A stretch of 64,000 nt of DNA from G051132615 sp051132615 (GCF_051132615.1 NZ_CP152375.1:186001-250000), one strand, 5' to 3'. Shown: positions 26,062-36,039, counted from the stretch's first letter. The notes: generated by a model from the letters alone, not told the origin. A program made the numbers and translations.

Positions 26062-27180
26062 TTAATTTTCTTGACCCAATACAATGCGTAACATTCTACG
26101 TAATGGCTCTGCAGCACCCCACAACAATTGGTCACCTACTGTAAAAGCAGTAATATATTCTGGACCCATACTCATTTTACGAATACGTCCTACAGGTACA
26201 CTTAAAGTGCCCGTTACTTTTGCAGGTGTTAACTCCTGAATGCTTTGTTCTTTTGTATTAGGTACAACTTTTACCCAATCATTAGCCTGTGCCAATAACG
26301 CTTCAATTTCAGCAACTGGTAAATCTTTTTTCAATTTAATGGTCAAAGCCTGACTATGACAACGCATCGCACCAATACGCACACATAACCCATCAATTGG
26401 AATAGGCTGCTCGGTTAAACCAAGAATTTTATTGGTCTCTGCTGGGCCTTTCCACTCTTCTTTTGATTGTCCATTGCCTAAGTCACTATCAATCCATGGA
26501 ATCAAACTACCAGCCAAAGGTACACCAAAATTGGCTTTAGGAAATTGTTCACTTCGTAAAAAATCGGAAACTTTTCGATCTATATCTAAAATAGCACTGG
26601 CAGGATTAGCCAATTCATCTTTTACCTGTGTGCAAATAGCACCCATTCCAGCAATTAATTCACGCATATTTTGCGCACCTGCACCTGATGCAGCTTGGTA
26701 AGTCATGCTATTTGCCCATTCAACCAAATTATTTTGAAATAGGCCACCCAATGCCATTAACATGAGTGATACTGTACAATTACCACCTACATAGTTTTTA
26801 ATGCCTTTTTCTAATCCCTGATTAATCACATTTCGATTGACAGGATCCAATACAATAATGGTGTCATCTTCCATTCTTAAAGCAGAAGCAGCATCAATCC
26901 AATAGCCTTGCCATCCTTTAGCACGCAAAGGTTTAAAAACAGATTTGGTATAATCTCCACCTTGGCAAGTCACGATAATATCCATTTGCGCCAATTCATT
27001 TAAGTCGTTGGCATCTTTAAGCTTAGTGGTTTTATTGTTTACCGTTGGTGCGTCACCTCCTACATTTGAGGTGGTAAAAAATACTGGCTCAGTAATGAAT
27101 TGAAAATCATTTTCTTCCTGCATTCTTTGCATAAGCACTGAACCAACCATGCCACGCCAACCAACAAAACCTACTTTCAT
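26062..27180 (-). CDS. asd: Aspartate-semialdehyde dehydrogenase
   Basis: Reduces aspartyl phosphate to aspartate semialdehyde for lysine, methionine, threonine and diaminopimelate synthesis. The 372-residue protein opens MKVGFVGWRGMVGSVLMQRM, the NADP fold of the Gram-negative type. The catalytic cysteine is in NYVGGNCTVSLML (about residue 134), and the substrate arginine and histidine are in CVRIGAMRCHSQALTIKL (about 266-283). The start is well set: AGGAGA lies 6 bases before the ATG. Confidence 0.96.
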   Translation of the reverse strand: MKVGFVGWRGMVGSVLMQRMQEENDFQFITEPVFFTTSNVGGDAPTVNNKTTKLKDANDLNELAQMDIIVTCQGGDYTKSVFKPLRAKGWQGYWIDAASALRMEDDTIIVLDPVNRNVINQGLEKGIKNYVGGNCTVSLMLMALGGLFQNNLVEWANSMTYQAASGAGAQNMRELIAGMGAICTQVKDELANPASAILDIDRKVSDFLRSEQFPKANFGVPLAGSLIPWIDSDLGNGQSKEEWKGPAETNKILGLTEQPIPIDGLCVRIGAMRCHSQALTIKLKKDLPVAEIEALLAQANDWVKVVPNTKEQSIQELTPAKVTGTLSVPVGRIRKMSMGPEYITAFTVGDQLLWGAAEPLRRMLRIVLGQEN

Positions 27181-27558
27181 TTAGTATCTCCTAAACATTT
27201 TTGCTTACGGTAAAAAATAGACATTAAAATGTGATGAAATCAAATTCTATCACCCTTCTTGAACAAGTTTAATAAAAACCGGATATTTCTGCATGCTTAT
27301 TTTCAATGATTACCTAGAATTTTATATAACCCAAGATGGCAATTAAGCGCAAAAATAAATAATAATAGATAAAAAATATTTCAAAACAATTATTTTAGCT
27401 TAAGAAATCAAAAAGATAAAATTCAAAAATCAGCAACTTAATTTATTTTCATCAAAATACTCAGTTAAAAATAAAAGTATCCTTAATCCTTAATAAGCTG
27501 TTAAGAATGCTAAATTGTCGTATACATCTACACAACACTGCCCAACAGATTCACACAA
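27181..27558. other. 378-base non-coding region upstream of asd
   Basis: Very AT-rich interval between two minus-strand genes, containing the asd ribosome site (AGGAGATACTAA) and presumably its promoter. A short direct repeat CCTTAATCCTTAAT occurs near 27480-27494. I see no gene, tRNA or strong hairpin here. Confidence 0.5.
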
Positions 27559-28137
27559 TTAAGATTTAAAATAACGATAATGTCCAACTATTTTCCACAC
27601 AAATAAAACATCTTCTTCTTTTGCACCTTGCCCAATATTATGGATGATAAGGGGTCTCTTTTTATCTGCAGACACTCTATCTGACACAATACCGATGTGT
27701 GGCAAACCATTATCTAAACGCCAAGAAACAATATCACCTGCTTTATAATTTTTACCCTCTTGCGTTACAGTCAAGGCTTTATTTTTACGTTTAAAAAAAG
27801 TTTCCAGATTAGGAACGCGTCTATGATCAATATTACTGTCTGTTGATGTTAAACCCCAAGTTTTTGGATATTGGCCAAAATTGGCTTTCATATCTTCATG
27901 CACCAGTTTTTGTAAATCTTGTTTATTGCCTCGTAACGCACGAATCACCACATCAGTACACACACCTTTAGACAATGGCACATCACCATTTGGATAAGAT
28001 AATTTCACATAAGCTGGATCATAGGAAACTGTTTTACCAATTTGACTTCTGGCTGATTTGACGATATTAAGATTGGTCTGTGCAACAGCATATAAACTCA
28101 ATAAACTTGCGACTAAAACAAAAAGATATTTTTCCAT
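27559..28137 (-). CDS. DUF1287 secreted protein of unknown function
   Basis: A 192-residue protein with an N-terminal signal peptide of about 18 residues (MEKYLFVLVASLLSLYAVA), so it is exported. The mature part matches DUF1287: ARSQIGKTVSYDPAYVKLSYPNGDVP, then GVCTDVVIRALRG with a cysteine, a DSNIDHRRVPNL histidine motif and AGDIVSW..LPHIGIVSD. The conserved Cys-His-Asp pattern and the overall form recall NlpC/P60-like papain-fold amidases. A cell-wall or amidase role is therefore possible but unproven. The ATG at 28137 follows GGGGTG by 5 bases; the longer frame to 28209 would add a second hydrophobic stretch and lacks a ribosome site. It lies 95 bases downstream of ftsK. Confidence 0.8.
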   Translation of the reverse strand: MEKYLFVLVASLLSLYAVAQTNLNIVKSARSQIGKTVSYDPAYVKLSYPNGDVPLSKGVCTDVVIRALRGNKQDLQKLVHEDMKANFGQYPKTWGLTSTDSNIDHRRVPNLETFFKRKNKALTVTQEGKNYKAGDIVSWRLDNGLPHIGIVSDRVSADKKRPLIIHNIGQGAKEEDVLFVWKIVGHYRYFKS

Positions 28138-28232
28138 AACACCCCAAAAAACAAAATAAATGTTATTAATAATTATTAAAAATAAATGGATAAAAAAACC
28201 TGAACACACACTTTTAGCGTCAGGTTTTAAAT

Positions 28233-30926
28233 TTAATCTATTGCTCTATCAGGCACCAATACAGTTCGATTGCCATTACTTTCCATTGGCGACACAATCC
28301 CAGTAGCTTCCATTTGTTCAATCAATCGGGCTGCACGGTTATAACCTATTCTTAATTGTCTTTGCACTGAAGAAATAGAAGCTTTGCGGGTTCTTAAAAC
28401 AATAGAAACAGCTTCATCATATAAAGGATCATCTTCTGCACCTTTGCCATTTCCATTAGAATTGGCATTACTGAATAAATCGCCCTCATCAACACCAGCA
28501 GTTAAGATATCATCCACATAATTTGGTTCACCAAACTGTTTCAGATAAGCCACTACTCGATGAACCTCCTCATCTGCCACAAACGCACCATGCACCCGCT
28601 GTGGGTAACCTGTTCCCGGTGGTAAGAAAAGCATATCACCTTGCCCTAATAAACTTTCTGCCCCCATTTGATCTAAAATGGTGCGACTGTCAATTTTACT
28701 GGACACTTGAAAGGCAATACGAGTAGGAATATTGGCTTTAATTAAACCTGTAATCACATCAACAGAAGGCCTTTGGGTTGCCAAAATAAGATGAATACCT
28801 GCTGCACGTGCTTTTTGGGCCAACCGAGCAATCAACTCTTCTATTTTTTTACCAGCAACCATCATCAAATCAGCAAACTCATCCACTACCACAACGATAT
28901 AAGGTAAATGTTCTAATGGTTCAGGCTCTTGTGGATTTAAGCTAAAAGGATTCGCCAATTTTTGCCCTCGTTGTGCTGCTTCTTTAATTTTTTGATTAAA
29001 TCCAGCAACATTACGTACCCCCATATGACTCATCAGGCGATAACGTTTTTCCATTTCATTCACACACCACGTCAAGGCATTAGCTGCCAATTTCATATCT
29101 GTGACCACAGGTGCCAACAAATGAGGAATCCCCTCATAGATACTCAACTCCAACATTTTTGGGTCAATCATGATTAGGCGTACTTCTTCTGGTGTTGCTT
29201 TAAACAACATTGATAAAATCATGGCATTCACACCAACGGATTTACCCGAACCTGTTGTACCAGCAACCAATAAATGAGGCGCTTTAGCCAAATCAGTCAC
29301 AATAGGTTCACCAGTAATATCTTGCCCTAAGGCTAAAGTTAGCTTAGAACGCGAATCAATAAAAGCAGAAGAAGCAAAAATTTCTGATAATCTGATCATT
29401 TGTCGAGTTGGATTGGGCAGCTCCAAACCCATACAGGTTTTTCCCGGAATGGTTTCAACAACACGAATGGAAACCAGCCCTAACGCTCGAGACAAATCTT
29501 TAACAAGATTCATTACTTGTGCGCCACGCACACCAACAGCAGGTTCAATTTCATATCGGGTAATCACTGGACCTGCATACGCATCTAATACGTTCACCTT
29601 TACTTTAAACTCTGCCAGCTTTTCTTCTATCACAATGCCTTTTTCTAGCAAGATCTCATCGCTTAACGCATTTTGTACTTTTTCTTCTGGCGCTTGTAAT
29701 AAATTCAAACCAGGTAAATGAGTTTCGTGAAAAACGGCTCTTTGAACAGTTGTCACTTGAGAAACTGGTTTTTCTGCTTGAATCAATGTGGGCTGATTAA
29801 TGGCTTTAGGTGCCCACGATGGTTTATTGGCTTCTTGCTCTGAAACAGTAAATGATTGATCTTCATTTTCTGTTTCAGCTTCTTCTGACACATCAATATC
29901 AGACAATGACCAACTGACTTCTGGCAAGACATTTATATCTTGCTCTGTATCTTCTGAAGATAAAAATAAATTGTAGTCTGCCTCAGGTTGCCAGTTAATG
30001 CTGACATCTGTTTCTGTCTCATTTTGCACAACATCCACCAATTCAGGCACTTGGATAACATGAGGCAAAACCAGTTTATTGGGTTCTGACTCAGGTTCGA
30101 TTTCTTGATGATTTGCAAACTCTTTTTTAGGTGCATTAAAGGGGGTAAATTGAGAATACAAAGCCTCTTTAGCAGGAGGTGCTTTTGCCTTTTTTCGAGG
30201 GGAGTAAACGTTATGGTTATGTTCCAATGCTTCAGATGGAATCACACTTTTTGTATATTGTTTGCGACGATACTTTCGATTAACGGGTGAATCCGTTTTT
30301 GCCAAATTCTCAAGCACTTCATTTGTATCAATAATTGGCAAGGGCACTTGAACTGGCACTTCTTGTTTTGCTGTCCATTTTTTAGCCAATTTTTGCCGTA
30401 AAAGTTCCCGTTTTACATCTTCCAAATCAATAACCGGTGGTGCTTCTTTTGTCTGTTGTGGTTTCACATAAACAGGTTTATCTAACACAATAACTTCTGG
30501 TTCTTGCACCTCTGGTTCATCAACAGGCTTAAACTGCTCTTCAAATGGCATTTCTAAAACTTCAGGAAAATAGTACTGAGGCTGTTCATTTTTTTGCTCT
30601 TCTTGAGTAGGAACGGTTTCTTCTTCCTCTGCAGCAAAAATTGGTAAATCCTTTAGGTCTTCTTCTAACTGTTGCGCCTGATGTTCAGCAAAATCATCAT
30701 CAACGATTTCTTCTGCAAAATCTGTTACGTCTTTTTTATGTTGCCTAGCACTTTGAAGTAAAGGTGAAACTTCTTCAGTTAACACCAACTCTTTCTCCAA
30801 GCTTTCTGTTCCCTCATGACGAGTCAGATACAAAAGCTCCTGTTCCCATTCTTGTCTGCTTTTTGTGCTGTAAAAAGCCATAGCAGCAATAATTGCCACA
30901 ATGAGTAACAATAAAAACCACAACAT
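28233..30926 (-). CDS. ftsK: DNA translocase FtsK, single-membrane-segment form
   Basis: Hexameric ATP-driven DNA pump at the division septum that activates XerCD recombination at dif. The 897-residue protein has only one N-terminal membrane helix (residues about 2-17) instead of the usual four. Next comes a linker of about 400 residues rich in Glu, Pro and Gln. The motor follows from about 440, with Walker A VAGTTGSGKSVGVNA (about 560) and Walker B VVVVDEFADLMM. A C-terminal gamma winged helix (DEAVSIVLRTRKASISSVQRQLRIG) reads the polar DNA motif. This layout matches Neisseria FtsK as recalled and supports a Neisseriaceae host. Confidence 0.95.
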   Translation of the reverse strand: MLWFLLLLIVAIIAAMAFYSTKSRQEWEQELLYLTRHEGTESLEKELVLTEEVSPLLQSARQHKKDVTDFAEEIVDDDFAEHQAQQLEEDLKDLPIFAAEEEETVPTQEEQKNEQPQYYFPEVLEMPFEEQFKPVDEPEVQEPEVIVLDKPVYVKPQQTKEAPPVIDLEDVKRELLRQKLAKKWTAKQEVPVQVPLPIIDTNEVLENLAKTDSPVNRKYRRKQYTKSVIPSEALEHNHNVYSPRKKAKAPPAKEALYSQFTPFNAPKKEFANHQEIEPESEPNKLVLPHVIQVPELVDVVQNETETDVSINWQPEADYNLFLSSEDTEQDINVLPEVSWSLSDIDVSEEAETENEDQSFTVSEQEANKPSWAPKAINQPTLIQAEKPVSQVTTVQRAVFHETHLPGLNLLQAPEEKVQNALSDEILLEKGIVIEEKLAEFKVKVNVLDAYAGPVITRYEIEPAVGVRGAQVMNLVKDLSRALGLVSIRVVETIPGKTCMGLELPNPTRQMIRLSEIFASSAFIDSRSKLTLALGQDITGEPIVTDLAKAPHLLVAGTTGSGKSVGVNAMILSMLFKATPEEVRLIMIDPKMLELSIYEGIPHLLAPVVTDMKLAANALTWCVNEMEKRYRLMSHMGVRNVAGFNQKIKEAAQRGQKLANPFSLNPQEPEPLEHLPYIVVVVDEFADLMMVAGKKIEELIARLAQKARAAGIHLILATQRPSVDVITGLIKANIPTRIAFQVSSKIDSRTILDQMGAESLLGQGDMLFLPPGTGYPQRVHGAFVADEEVHRVVAYLKQFGEPNYVDDILTAGVDEGDLFSNANSNGNGKGAEDDPLYDEAVSIVLRTRKASISSVQRQLRIGYNRAARLIEQMEATGIVSPMESNGNRTVLVPDRAID

Positions 30927-30990
30927 AAAGAGAAAACCTTCAAAACAAAATAAGTTGTCTATTGTACCTCTTTTTGTGCTGTAAATAAAA

Positions 30991-31016
30991 AAACCCTGCT
31001 TAAAAAAGCAGGGTTT
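30991..31016 (-). terminator. Terminator after acnB
   Basis: Stem AAACCCTGCTT / AAGCAGGGTTT (11 bp) with a 4-base loop lies 14 bases past the acnB stop. On the minus strand it is followed by a run of T. It separates acnB from ftsK. Confidence 0.9.
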
Positions 31017-31029
31017 TTGTTTTATTTTA

Positions 31030-33615
31030 TTACACTGTTAAAGTTTGAGCTGTTTTTTGATAATCCTCAATTTGATCAAAATTCATATACCGGTAGACTT
31101 CCAGTCCTTTATCTTGAATCAAAGCCATATTATCATGGTACTCTTGTGGAGTTGGTATTTTACCCAACTTCGCACAAATAGCAGCCAACTCAGCTGAACC
31201 TAAGAACACATTAGCGTTTTTACCCAATCTATTTGGGAAGTTACGCGTTGAAGTCGACATAACGGTTGCACCTTCCCTAACTTGTGCTTGGTTCCCCATA
31301 CACAAGGAACAACCAGGCATTTCCATACGGGCACCTGCTTTACCAAACACCCCATAATAGCCCTCTTCTGTTAACTCTTCGGCATCCATTTTGGTTGGTG
31401 GTGCCAACCATAAACGTACAGGTAAATCTGTTTTACCTTCCAGTAGTTTACCTGTTGCTCTAAAGTGGCCAATATTGGTCATACAAGAACCAATAAAGAC
31501 TTCATCAATTTTTGTCCCTGACACTTCTGACATCAATTTCACATCATCTGGATCATTTGGACAAGCAACGACTGGCTCTTTAATTTCATTCATATCAATC
31601 TCAATAACCGCTGCATACTCTGCATCTGCGTCCGCTTGAAGTAATTGAGGGTTTGCCAACCATTCTTCCATTTTTTTGATACGACGCTCTAGCGTACGAG
31701 CATCTTGGTAGCCTTGAGCAATCATGTATTTCATCAAGGTAATATTGGAATTTAAATACTCAATAATTGGCTCTTTATCTAAATGAACCGTACAAGCTGC
31801 TGCAGAACGTTCAGCCGAAGCATCAGACAATTCAAACGCTTGTTCCACTTTCAATTTAGGTAAACCTTCTATTTCCACAATACGGCCTGAGAAAATATTT
31901 TTCTTACCTGCTTTGGCAACCGTTAACAAGCCTTGTTTAATAGCATACAAAGGAATGGCATTGACTAAATCACGTAAAGTCACACCTGGCTGTAATTCAC
32001 CTTTAAAGCGAACCAACACAGATTCAGGCATATCCAATGGCATGACCCCAGTCGCGGCGGCAAATGCAACCAAACCAGAACCGGCTGGAAATGAAATACC
32101 AATAGGGAAACGCGTATGGCTGTCCCCTCCAGTTCCAACTGTATCAGGTAACAATAAACGGTTTAACCAAGAGTGAATAATGCCATCACCTGGACGTAAA
32201 GACACGCCACCGCGTGAAGAAATAAATTCTGGCAATTCTTTATGTGTTTTGACATCAACTGGCTTTGGATAAGCGGCAGTATGACAGAATGACTGCATCA
32301 CTAAATCGGCACTAAACCCTAAACAAGCCAAATCTTTTAATTCATCACGTGTCATTGGCCCTGTTGTGTCTTGAGAACCGACTGTCGTCATACGTGGTTC
32401 ACAATAGGTACCTGGACGAATACCTTGCCCTTCTGGCAAGCCACAAGCACGTCCAACCATTTTTTGAGCCAAAGTAAACCCAGCATTAGATTGAGCGGGG
32501 ACTGTTGGTAAGCGGAAAATAGTAGAAGCGGTTAAACCTAATGCTTCTCTGGCTTTAGCAGTTAATCCTCTACCAATAATCAAGTTAATACGCCCACCTG
32601 CTTGCACTTCATCTAAAATCACATCTGACTTTAGTTCAAACTGGGCAATTTGCTGTCCATCTTTTTTAATCACACCTTCGTACGGGAAAATATCAATGAC
32701 ATCGCCCATATTCATCTTTGATACATCAACCTCGATAGGCAATGCGCCAGAGTCCTCTTGGGTATTGAAGAAAATAGGTGCAATTTTGCCGCCCAAACAT
32801 ACTCCACCAAAGCGTTTATTTGGAACAAAAGGAATATCATGACCCGTATGCCAAATAACAGAATTAGTTGCAGATTTGCGACTAGAGCCAGTACCCACAA
32901 CGTCACCTACATATGCAAGCATGTGGCCTTTAACTTTTAATTTTTCAATTTGTCTGATTGGACCAATGCTGCCTACCTCATCAGGCTCAATTCCTTCACG
33001 TGGATTTTTAAGCATGGCTAAAGCATGTAATGGAATATCAGGTCTGCTCCATGCATCTGGTGCAGGAGATAAATCATCTGTATTGGTTTCACCTGTTACT
33101 TTGAATACAGTTACTGTGATTTTTTCTGGAACCGCTTCACGACTGGTAAACCATTCTGCTTCTGCCCAAGAATTGATCACTTCTTTTGCTAAAGCATTAC
33201 CTGCTTGCATTTTTTCTTGTACATCATGAAATGCATCAAACATTAACAGCGTATGTTTTAAACCATTGGCAGCAATAGGGCCTAGTTTTGGGCTATCTAA
33301 TAAGTCAATTAATGGTTGAATATTGTAACCACCCAGCATGGTACCTAATAACTCAGTTGCTTTTTCTGGGCTAATTAAAGGGCTTTTTACAGTTTCTTCT
33401 GCAACAGCAGCCAAAAATGAGGCTTTTACTTTTGCGGCATCATCTACTCCAGGTGGGACACGGTTGGTGATTAAATCAACCAAAAATGCAGGATCTTCTG
33501 CAGAAGGATTTTTTAGTAATTCGATTACAGCAGCCGTCTCTTCAGCTGATAATGGTAATGGTGGAATACCTTGCGCAGCTCGTTCAGCTTCATGCTGTTT
33601 ATATGCTTCTAACAT
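31030..33615 (-). CDS. acnB: Bifunctional aconitate hydratase 2 / 2-methylisocitrate dehydratase
   Basis: Interconverts citrate and isocitrate in the TCA cycle. The 861-residue protein has the AcnB order: N-terminal HEAT-like domain (1-160, opening MLEAYKQHEAERAAQGI), swivel domain (about 165-380), then the iron-sulfur domains. Cluster ligands are a cysteine in FIGSCMTNIGHF (about 712) and two in PGCSLCMGNQA (about 771-774). The ribosome site AAAGGAG is clear. It lies downstream of a class I fumarase, 83 bases apart, forming a TCA gene pair. AcnB apo-protein binds RNA in some species. Confidence 0.97.
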   Translation of the reverse strand: MLEAYKQHEAERAAQGIPPLPLSAEETAAVIELLKNPSAEDPAFLVDLITNRVPPGVDDAAKVKASFLAAVAEETVKSPLISPEKATELLGTMLGGYNIQPLIDLLDSPKLGPIAANGLKHTLLMFDAFHDVQEKMQAGNALAKEVINSWAEAEWFTSREAVPEKITVTVFKVTGETNTDDLSPAPDAWSRPDIPLHALAMLKNPREGIEPDEVGSIGPIRQIEKLKVKGHMLAYVGDVVGTGSSRKSATNSVIWHTGHDIPFVPNKRFGGVCLGGKIAPIFFNTQEDSGALPIEVDVSKMNMGDVIDIFPYEGVIKKDGQQIAQFELKSDVILDEVQAGGRINLIIGRGLTAKAREALGLTASTIFRLPTVPAQSNAGFTLAQKMVGRACGLPEGQGIRPGTYCEPRMTTVGSQDTTGPMTRDELKDLACLGFSADLVMQSFCHTAAYPKPVDVKTHKELPEFISSRGGVSLRPGDGIIHSWLNRLLLPDTVGTGGDSHTRFPIGISFPAGSGLVAFAAATGVMPLDMPESVLVRFKGELQPGVTLRDLVNAIPLYAIKQGLLTVAKAGKKNIFSGRIVEIEGLPKLKVEQAFELSDASAERSAAACTVHLDKEPIIEYLNSNITLMKYMIAQGYQDARTLERRIKKMEEWLANPQLLQADADAEYAAVIEIDMNEIKEPVVACPNDPDDVKLMSEVSGTKIDEVFIGSCMTNIGHFRATGKLLEGKTDLPVRLWLAPPTKMDAEELTEEGYYGVFGKAGARMEMPGCSLCMGNQAQVREGATVMSTSTRNFPNRLGKNANVFLGSAELAAICAKLGKIPTPQEYHDNMALIQDKGLEVYRYMNFDQIEDYQKTAQTLTV

Positions 33616-33653
33616 GAGTGTTCTCCTTTAGTTATTATTTATACATTTTATCA

Positions 33654-33680
33654 GTTGGCACACCATAAAAATGTGCCAAC
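33654..33680 (-). terminator. Hairpin between fumarase and acnB
   Basis: GTTGGCACA-N9-TGTGCCAAC, a 9-bp perfect inverted repeat, lies 19 bases past the fumarase stop. It has no T-tract, so it may be a partial terminator or an mRNA processing or stability hairpin within a fumarase-acnB transcript. Confidence 0.5.
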
Positions 33681-33698
33681 ACATACATTGGCAACCAC

Positions 33699-35225
33699 TT
33701 AATCGGCTGCAACAGGGATAATGCCAATTTTTGCCTGCCATTGTTTAGGGGCAATCTGATGAACCGAAATACCTTGTGCATCTACAGCAACAGTAACAGG
33801 CATATCTTCAACTTCAAACTCATAAATAGCTTCCATACCCAACTCTGGGAAAGCCAGTACAGTGGCTTTTTTAATGGCTTTTGAAACCAAATAGGCTGCA
33901 CCACCAACAGCCATTAAATAAACGGCTTTATTGTCTTTAATCGCATCAATGGCCACTTGCCCACGTTCAGCTTTACCCACCATACCCAACAAACCAGTTT
34001 GTTCAAGTAATTGACGGGTAAATTTATCCATACGTGTTGCTGTAGTAGGGCCTGCAGGGCCAACAACTTCCTCACGAACAGGGTCAACAGGCCCCACGTA
34101 ATAAATGACTCTATTGGTTAAGTCAATGGGTAATTGTTCACCTTTATTAAGCATATCAACCAAGCGTTTATGAGCAGCATCACGACCTGTCAGCATTTTT
34201 CCTGAAAGCAATAATACATCTCCATGTTTCCATGTATTGGCTTCTTCTTTTGTGAGGGTATTCAAATTGACTTTTTTACCACTACCACCATCATAGGCGA
34301 TATCGGGCCAATCACTCATTTTAGGTGCTTCTAATTGCACAGGGCCTGAACCATCTAATTCAAACTCAATGTGGCGTGTTGCCGCACAGTTAGGAATCAT
34401 GGCAATAGGTAAACTTGCAGCATGAGTTGGATAATCCAGAATTTTGACATCTAATACTGTAGATAAACCACCTAATCCTTGGGCACCAATACCTAATGCA
34501 TTGACTTTTTCATATAGTTCTAAGCGCAAGGACTCTATAGCTGTTAACTCTTGTGCTGATTTGGCTTTTGCTTGCAAATCATGAATATCAACATGCCCCA
34601 TCAAAGATTCTTTGGCCATTAACATGGCTTTTTCTGGCGTACCACCAATACCAATTCCTAAAATACCTGGTGGGCACCAACCTGCCCCCATAGTTGGAAT
34701 GGTTTTTAATACCCAATCCACAATTGAATCTGATGGGTTTAACATGGCTAATTTTGATTTATTCTCAGAACCGCCGCCTTTAGCAGCACAGGTCACTTCT
34801 ACTTTATTCCCCGGCACCAATTGCATATGCACAACGGCTGGTGTGTTGTCTTTGGTGTTTTGGCGCTTACCTGCTGGATCACGCAAAACAGATGCTCTTA
34901 ATTTATTATCTGAATTTAAATAGGCACGGCGAACACCTTCATCTACCATATCTTGGATAGACAATTGAGCATCCCACTGTACATTCATCCCCACTTTTAA
35001 AAAAACAACAGCAATACCCGTATCCTGACAAATGGGTCGATGACCTTGCGCGCACATACGGCTATTGACAAGGATTTGAGCCATCGCATCTTTTGCAGCT
35101 GGGTTTTCTTCTTTTTCCCAAGCTTCTGTCATGGCATCAATAAAATCTTTAGGGTGAAAATAACTGATATATTGAAAAGCGTCTGCAATACTTTGTATAA
35201 AGTCTTCCTGTTTGATGATTGTCAT
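33699..35225 (-). CDS. Class I fumarate hydratase (iron-sulfur type)
   Basis: Hydrates fumarate to malate with a [4Fe-4S] cluster. The 508-residue single-chain enzyme has the N-terminal cluster domain with RMCAQGHRPICQDTGIAVVF (around residue 57) and CAAKGGGSENKSK (about 131-143). Its C-terminal domain has LSGKMLTGRDAAHKRLVDML and YVGPVDPVREEVVGPAGPTTATRMD. It corresponds to E. coli FumA/FumB in type. The ATG at 35225 is preferred over the adjacent GTG at 35228, with AAAGGCAG upstream. A palindrome overlaps its putative promoter, suggesting repression. Confidence 0.94.
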   Translation of the reverse strand: MTIIKQEDFIQSIADAFQYISYFHPKDFIDAMTEAWEKEENPAAKDAMAQILVNSRMCAQGHRPICQDTGIAVVFLKVGMNVQWDAQLSIQDMVDEGVRRAYLNSDNKLRASVLRDPAGKRQNTKDNTPAVVHMQLVPGNKVEVTCAAKGGGSENKSKLAMLNPSDSIVDWVLKTIPTMGAGWCPPGILGIGIGGTPEKAMLMAKESLMGHVDIHDLQAKAKSAQELTAIESLRLELYEKVNALGIGAQGLGGLSTVLDVKILDYPTHAASLPIAMIPNCAATRHIEFELDGSGPVQLEAPKMSDWPDIAYDGGSGKKVNLNTLTKEEANTWKHGDVLLLSGKMLTGRDAAHKRLVDMLNKGEQLPIDLTNRVIYYVGPVDPVREEVVGPAGPTTATRMDKFTRQLLEQTGLLGMVGKAERGQVAIDAIKDNKAVYLMAVGGAAYLVSKAIKKATVLAFPELGMEAIYEFEVEDMPVTVAVDAQGISVHQIAPKQWQAKIGIIPVAAD

Positions 35226-35292
35226 CACGTTCTGCCTTTTATATGGATTATGATTATTCTAAATGCACTAACATGCTATTTTAGTACGAAAT

Positions 35293-35324
35293 AGTATATA
35301 TTGCTAACGAGTCTTATATAAGAC
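35293..35324 (-). promoter_or_regulatory. Putative fumarase promoter with overlapping palindromic operator
   Basis: On the minus strand a -10 box TATACT (35293-35298) lies 17 bases from a -35-like TTATAT (35316-35321). That -35 sits inside a perfect 14-base palindrome GTCTTATATAAGAC (35311-35324), the form expected of a GntR-type or similar dimeric repressor site. The rest of the 461-base interval 35229-35689 is AT-rich, with no gene seen. Confidence 0.5.
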
Positions 35325-35587
35325 ATCAATATATATTATCTATCGAATAATCAGCCTTTTCCATTTCTAATTTGTTGTTATTTTAACATAGCTTAAAACG
35401 TCTCTACTTATTAAAAAACGGTATACTCATTATACAAATTTAATCTACTTAAATTCATTGAATGGCTTTGCCTAATCCATATCGTTATATTGTGTATTTT
35501 GACTGTTTTTTTTAATACATGAATACCATAAATAAATTTTTTATTTACAATAATATAAATTATTTTAAATTTTTTTTATTTAATATA

Positions 35588-35644
35588 TTGCATCATCTTC
35601 TTATTTTGATAATATAAAGCTGTTTTAATCTACTTATTAAAACA
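35588..35644 (+). promoter_or_regulatory. Putative ygiW promoter and inverted repeat
   Basis: A weak -35 TTGCAT (35588-35593) and -10 TAATAT (35610-35615), 16 bases apart, precede a perfect 9-bp inverted repeat (arms at 35621-35629 and 35636-35644, core GTTTTAAT / ATTAAAAC). The repeat falls where transcription would begin and may be an operator. Confidence 0.35.
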
Positions 35645-35689
35645 AGGTTTGTCTTTCTGTTACATAACCAAACAAGGGAGTAGATCAAT

Positions 35690-36031
35690 ATGAAAAAAAT
35701 AATCATACTAACCAGCCTAGCACTTGCATCTGGCAGTTTATTCGCGCAAAACAATTATTCTGCTTCTGCATCTACACAAGCTGCAACAGTTGCTCAAGTT
35801 GAACAATGGCAAGATGCAAGTAACGCAACCCTACAAGGCAATATCATTGAACATTTAACAGGTAAAAACTATTTGTTCAAAGACAAAACAGGTATTGTAA
35901 ACATTGAAATAGATACAGATAAATGGCCAGGCTTTACTTTTTCCCCTAAAGAACATGTTGAAATTCAAGGGGACGTCATAAGAATCTGGAACTCTCTTCA
36001 AATTAAAGTAAATGCTATTAGAAAACTTTAA
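35690..36031 (+). CDS. ygiW: YgiW/YdeI-family OB-fold (BOF) periplasmic stress protein
   Basis: A 113-residue exported protein with a signal peptide (about residues 1-19, ending SLFA-Q) and a BOF OB-fold domain: VEQWQDASNATLQGNIIEHLTGKNYLFKD, then a WPGFTFSPKEHVEIQG strand pair. E. coli YgiW and YdeI are linked to peroxide, cadmium and antimicrobial-peptide tolerance; they are thought to bind small ligands rather than nucleic acid. AAGGGAG lies 10 bases upstream of the ATG. It sits beside qseB/qseC homologues, as in enteric bacteria, though here the genes converge on a shared terminator. Confidence 0.88.
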   Translation: MKKIIILTSLALASGSLFAQNNYSASASTQAATVAQVEQWQDASNATLQGNIIEHLTGKNYLFKDKTGIVNIEIDTDKWPGFTFSPKEHVEIQGDVIRIWNSLQIKVNAIRKL

Positions 36032-36039
36032 TAAATAAA

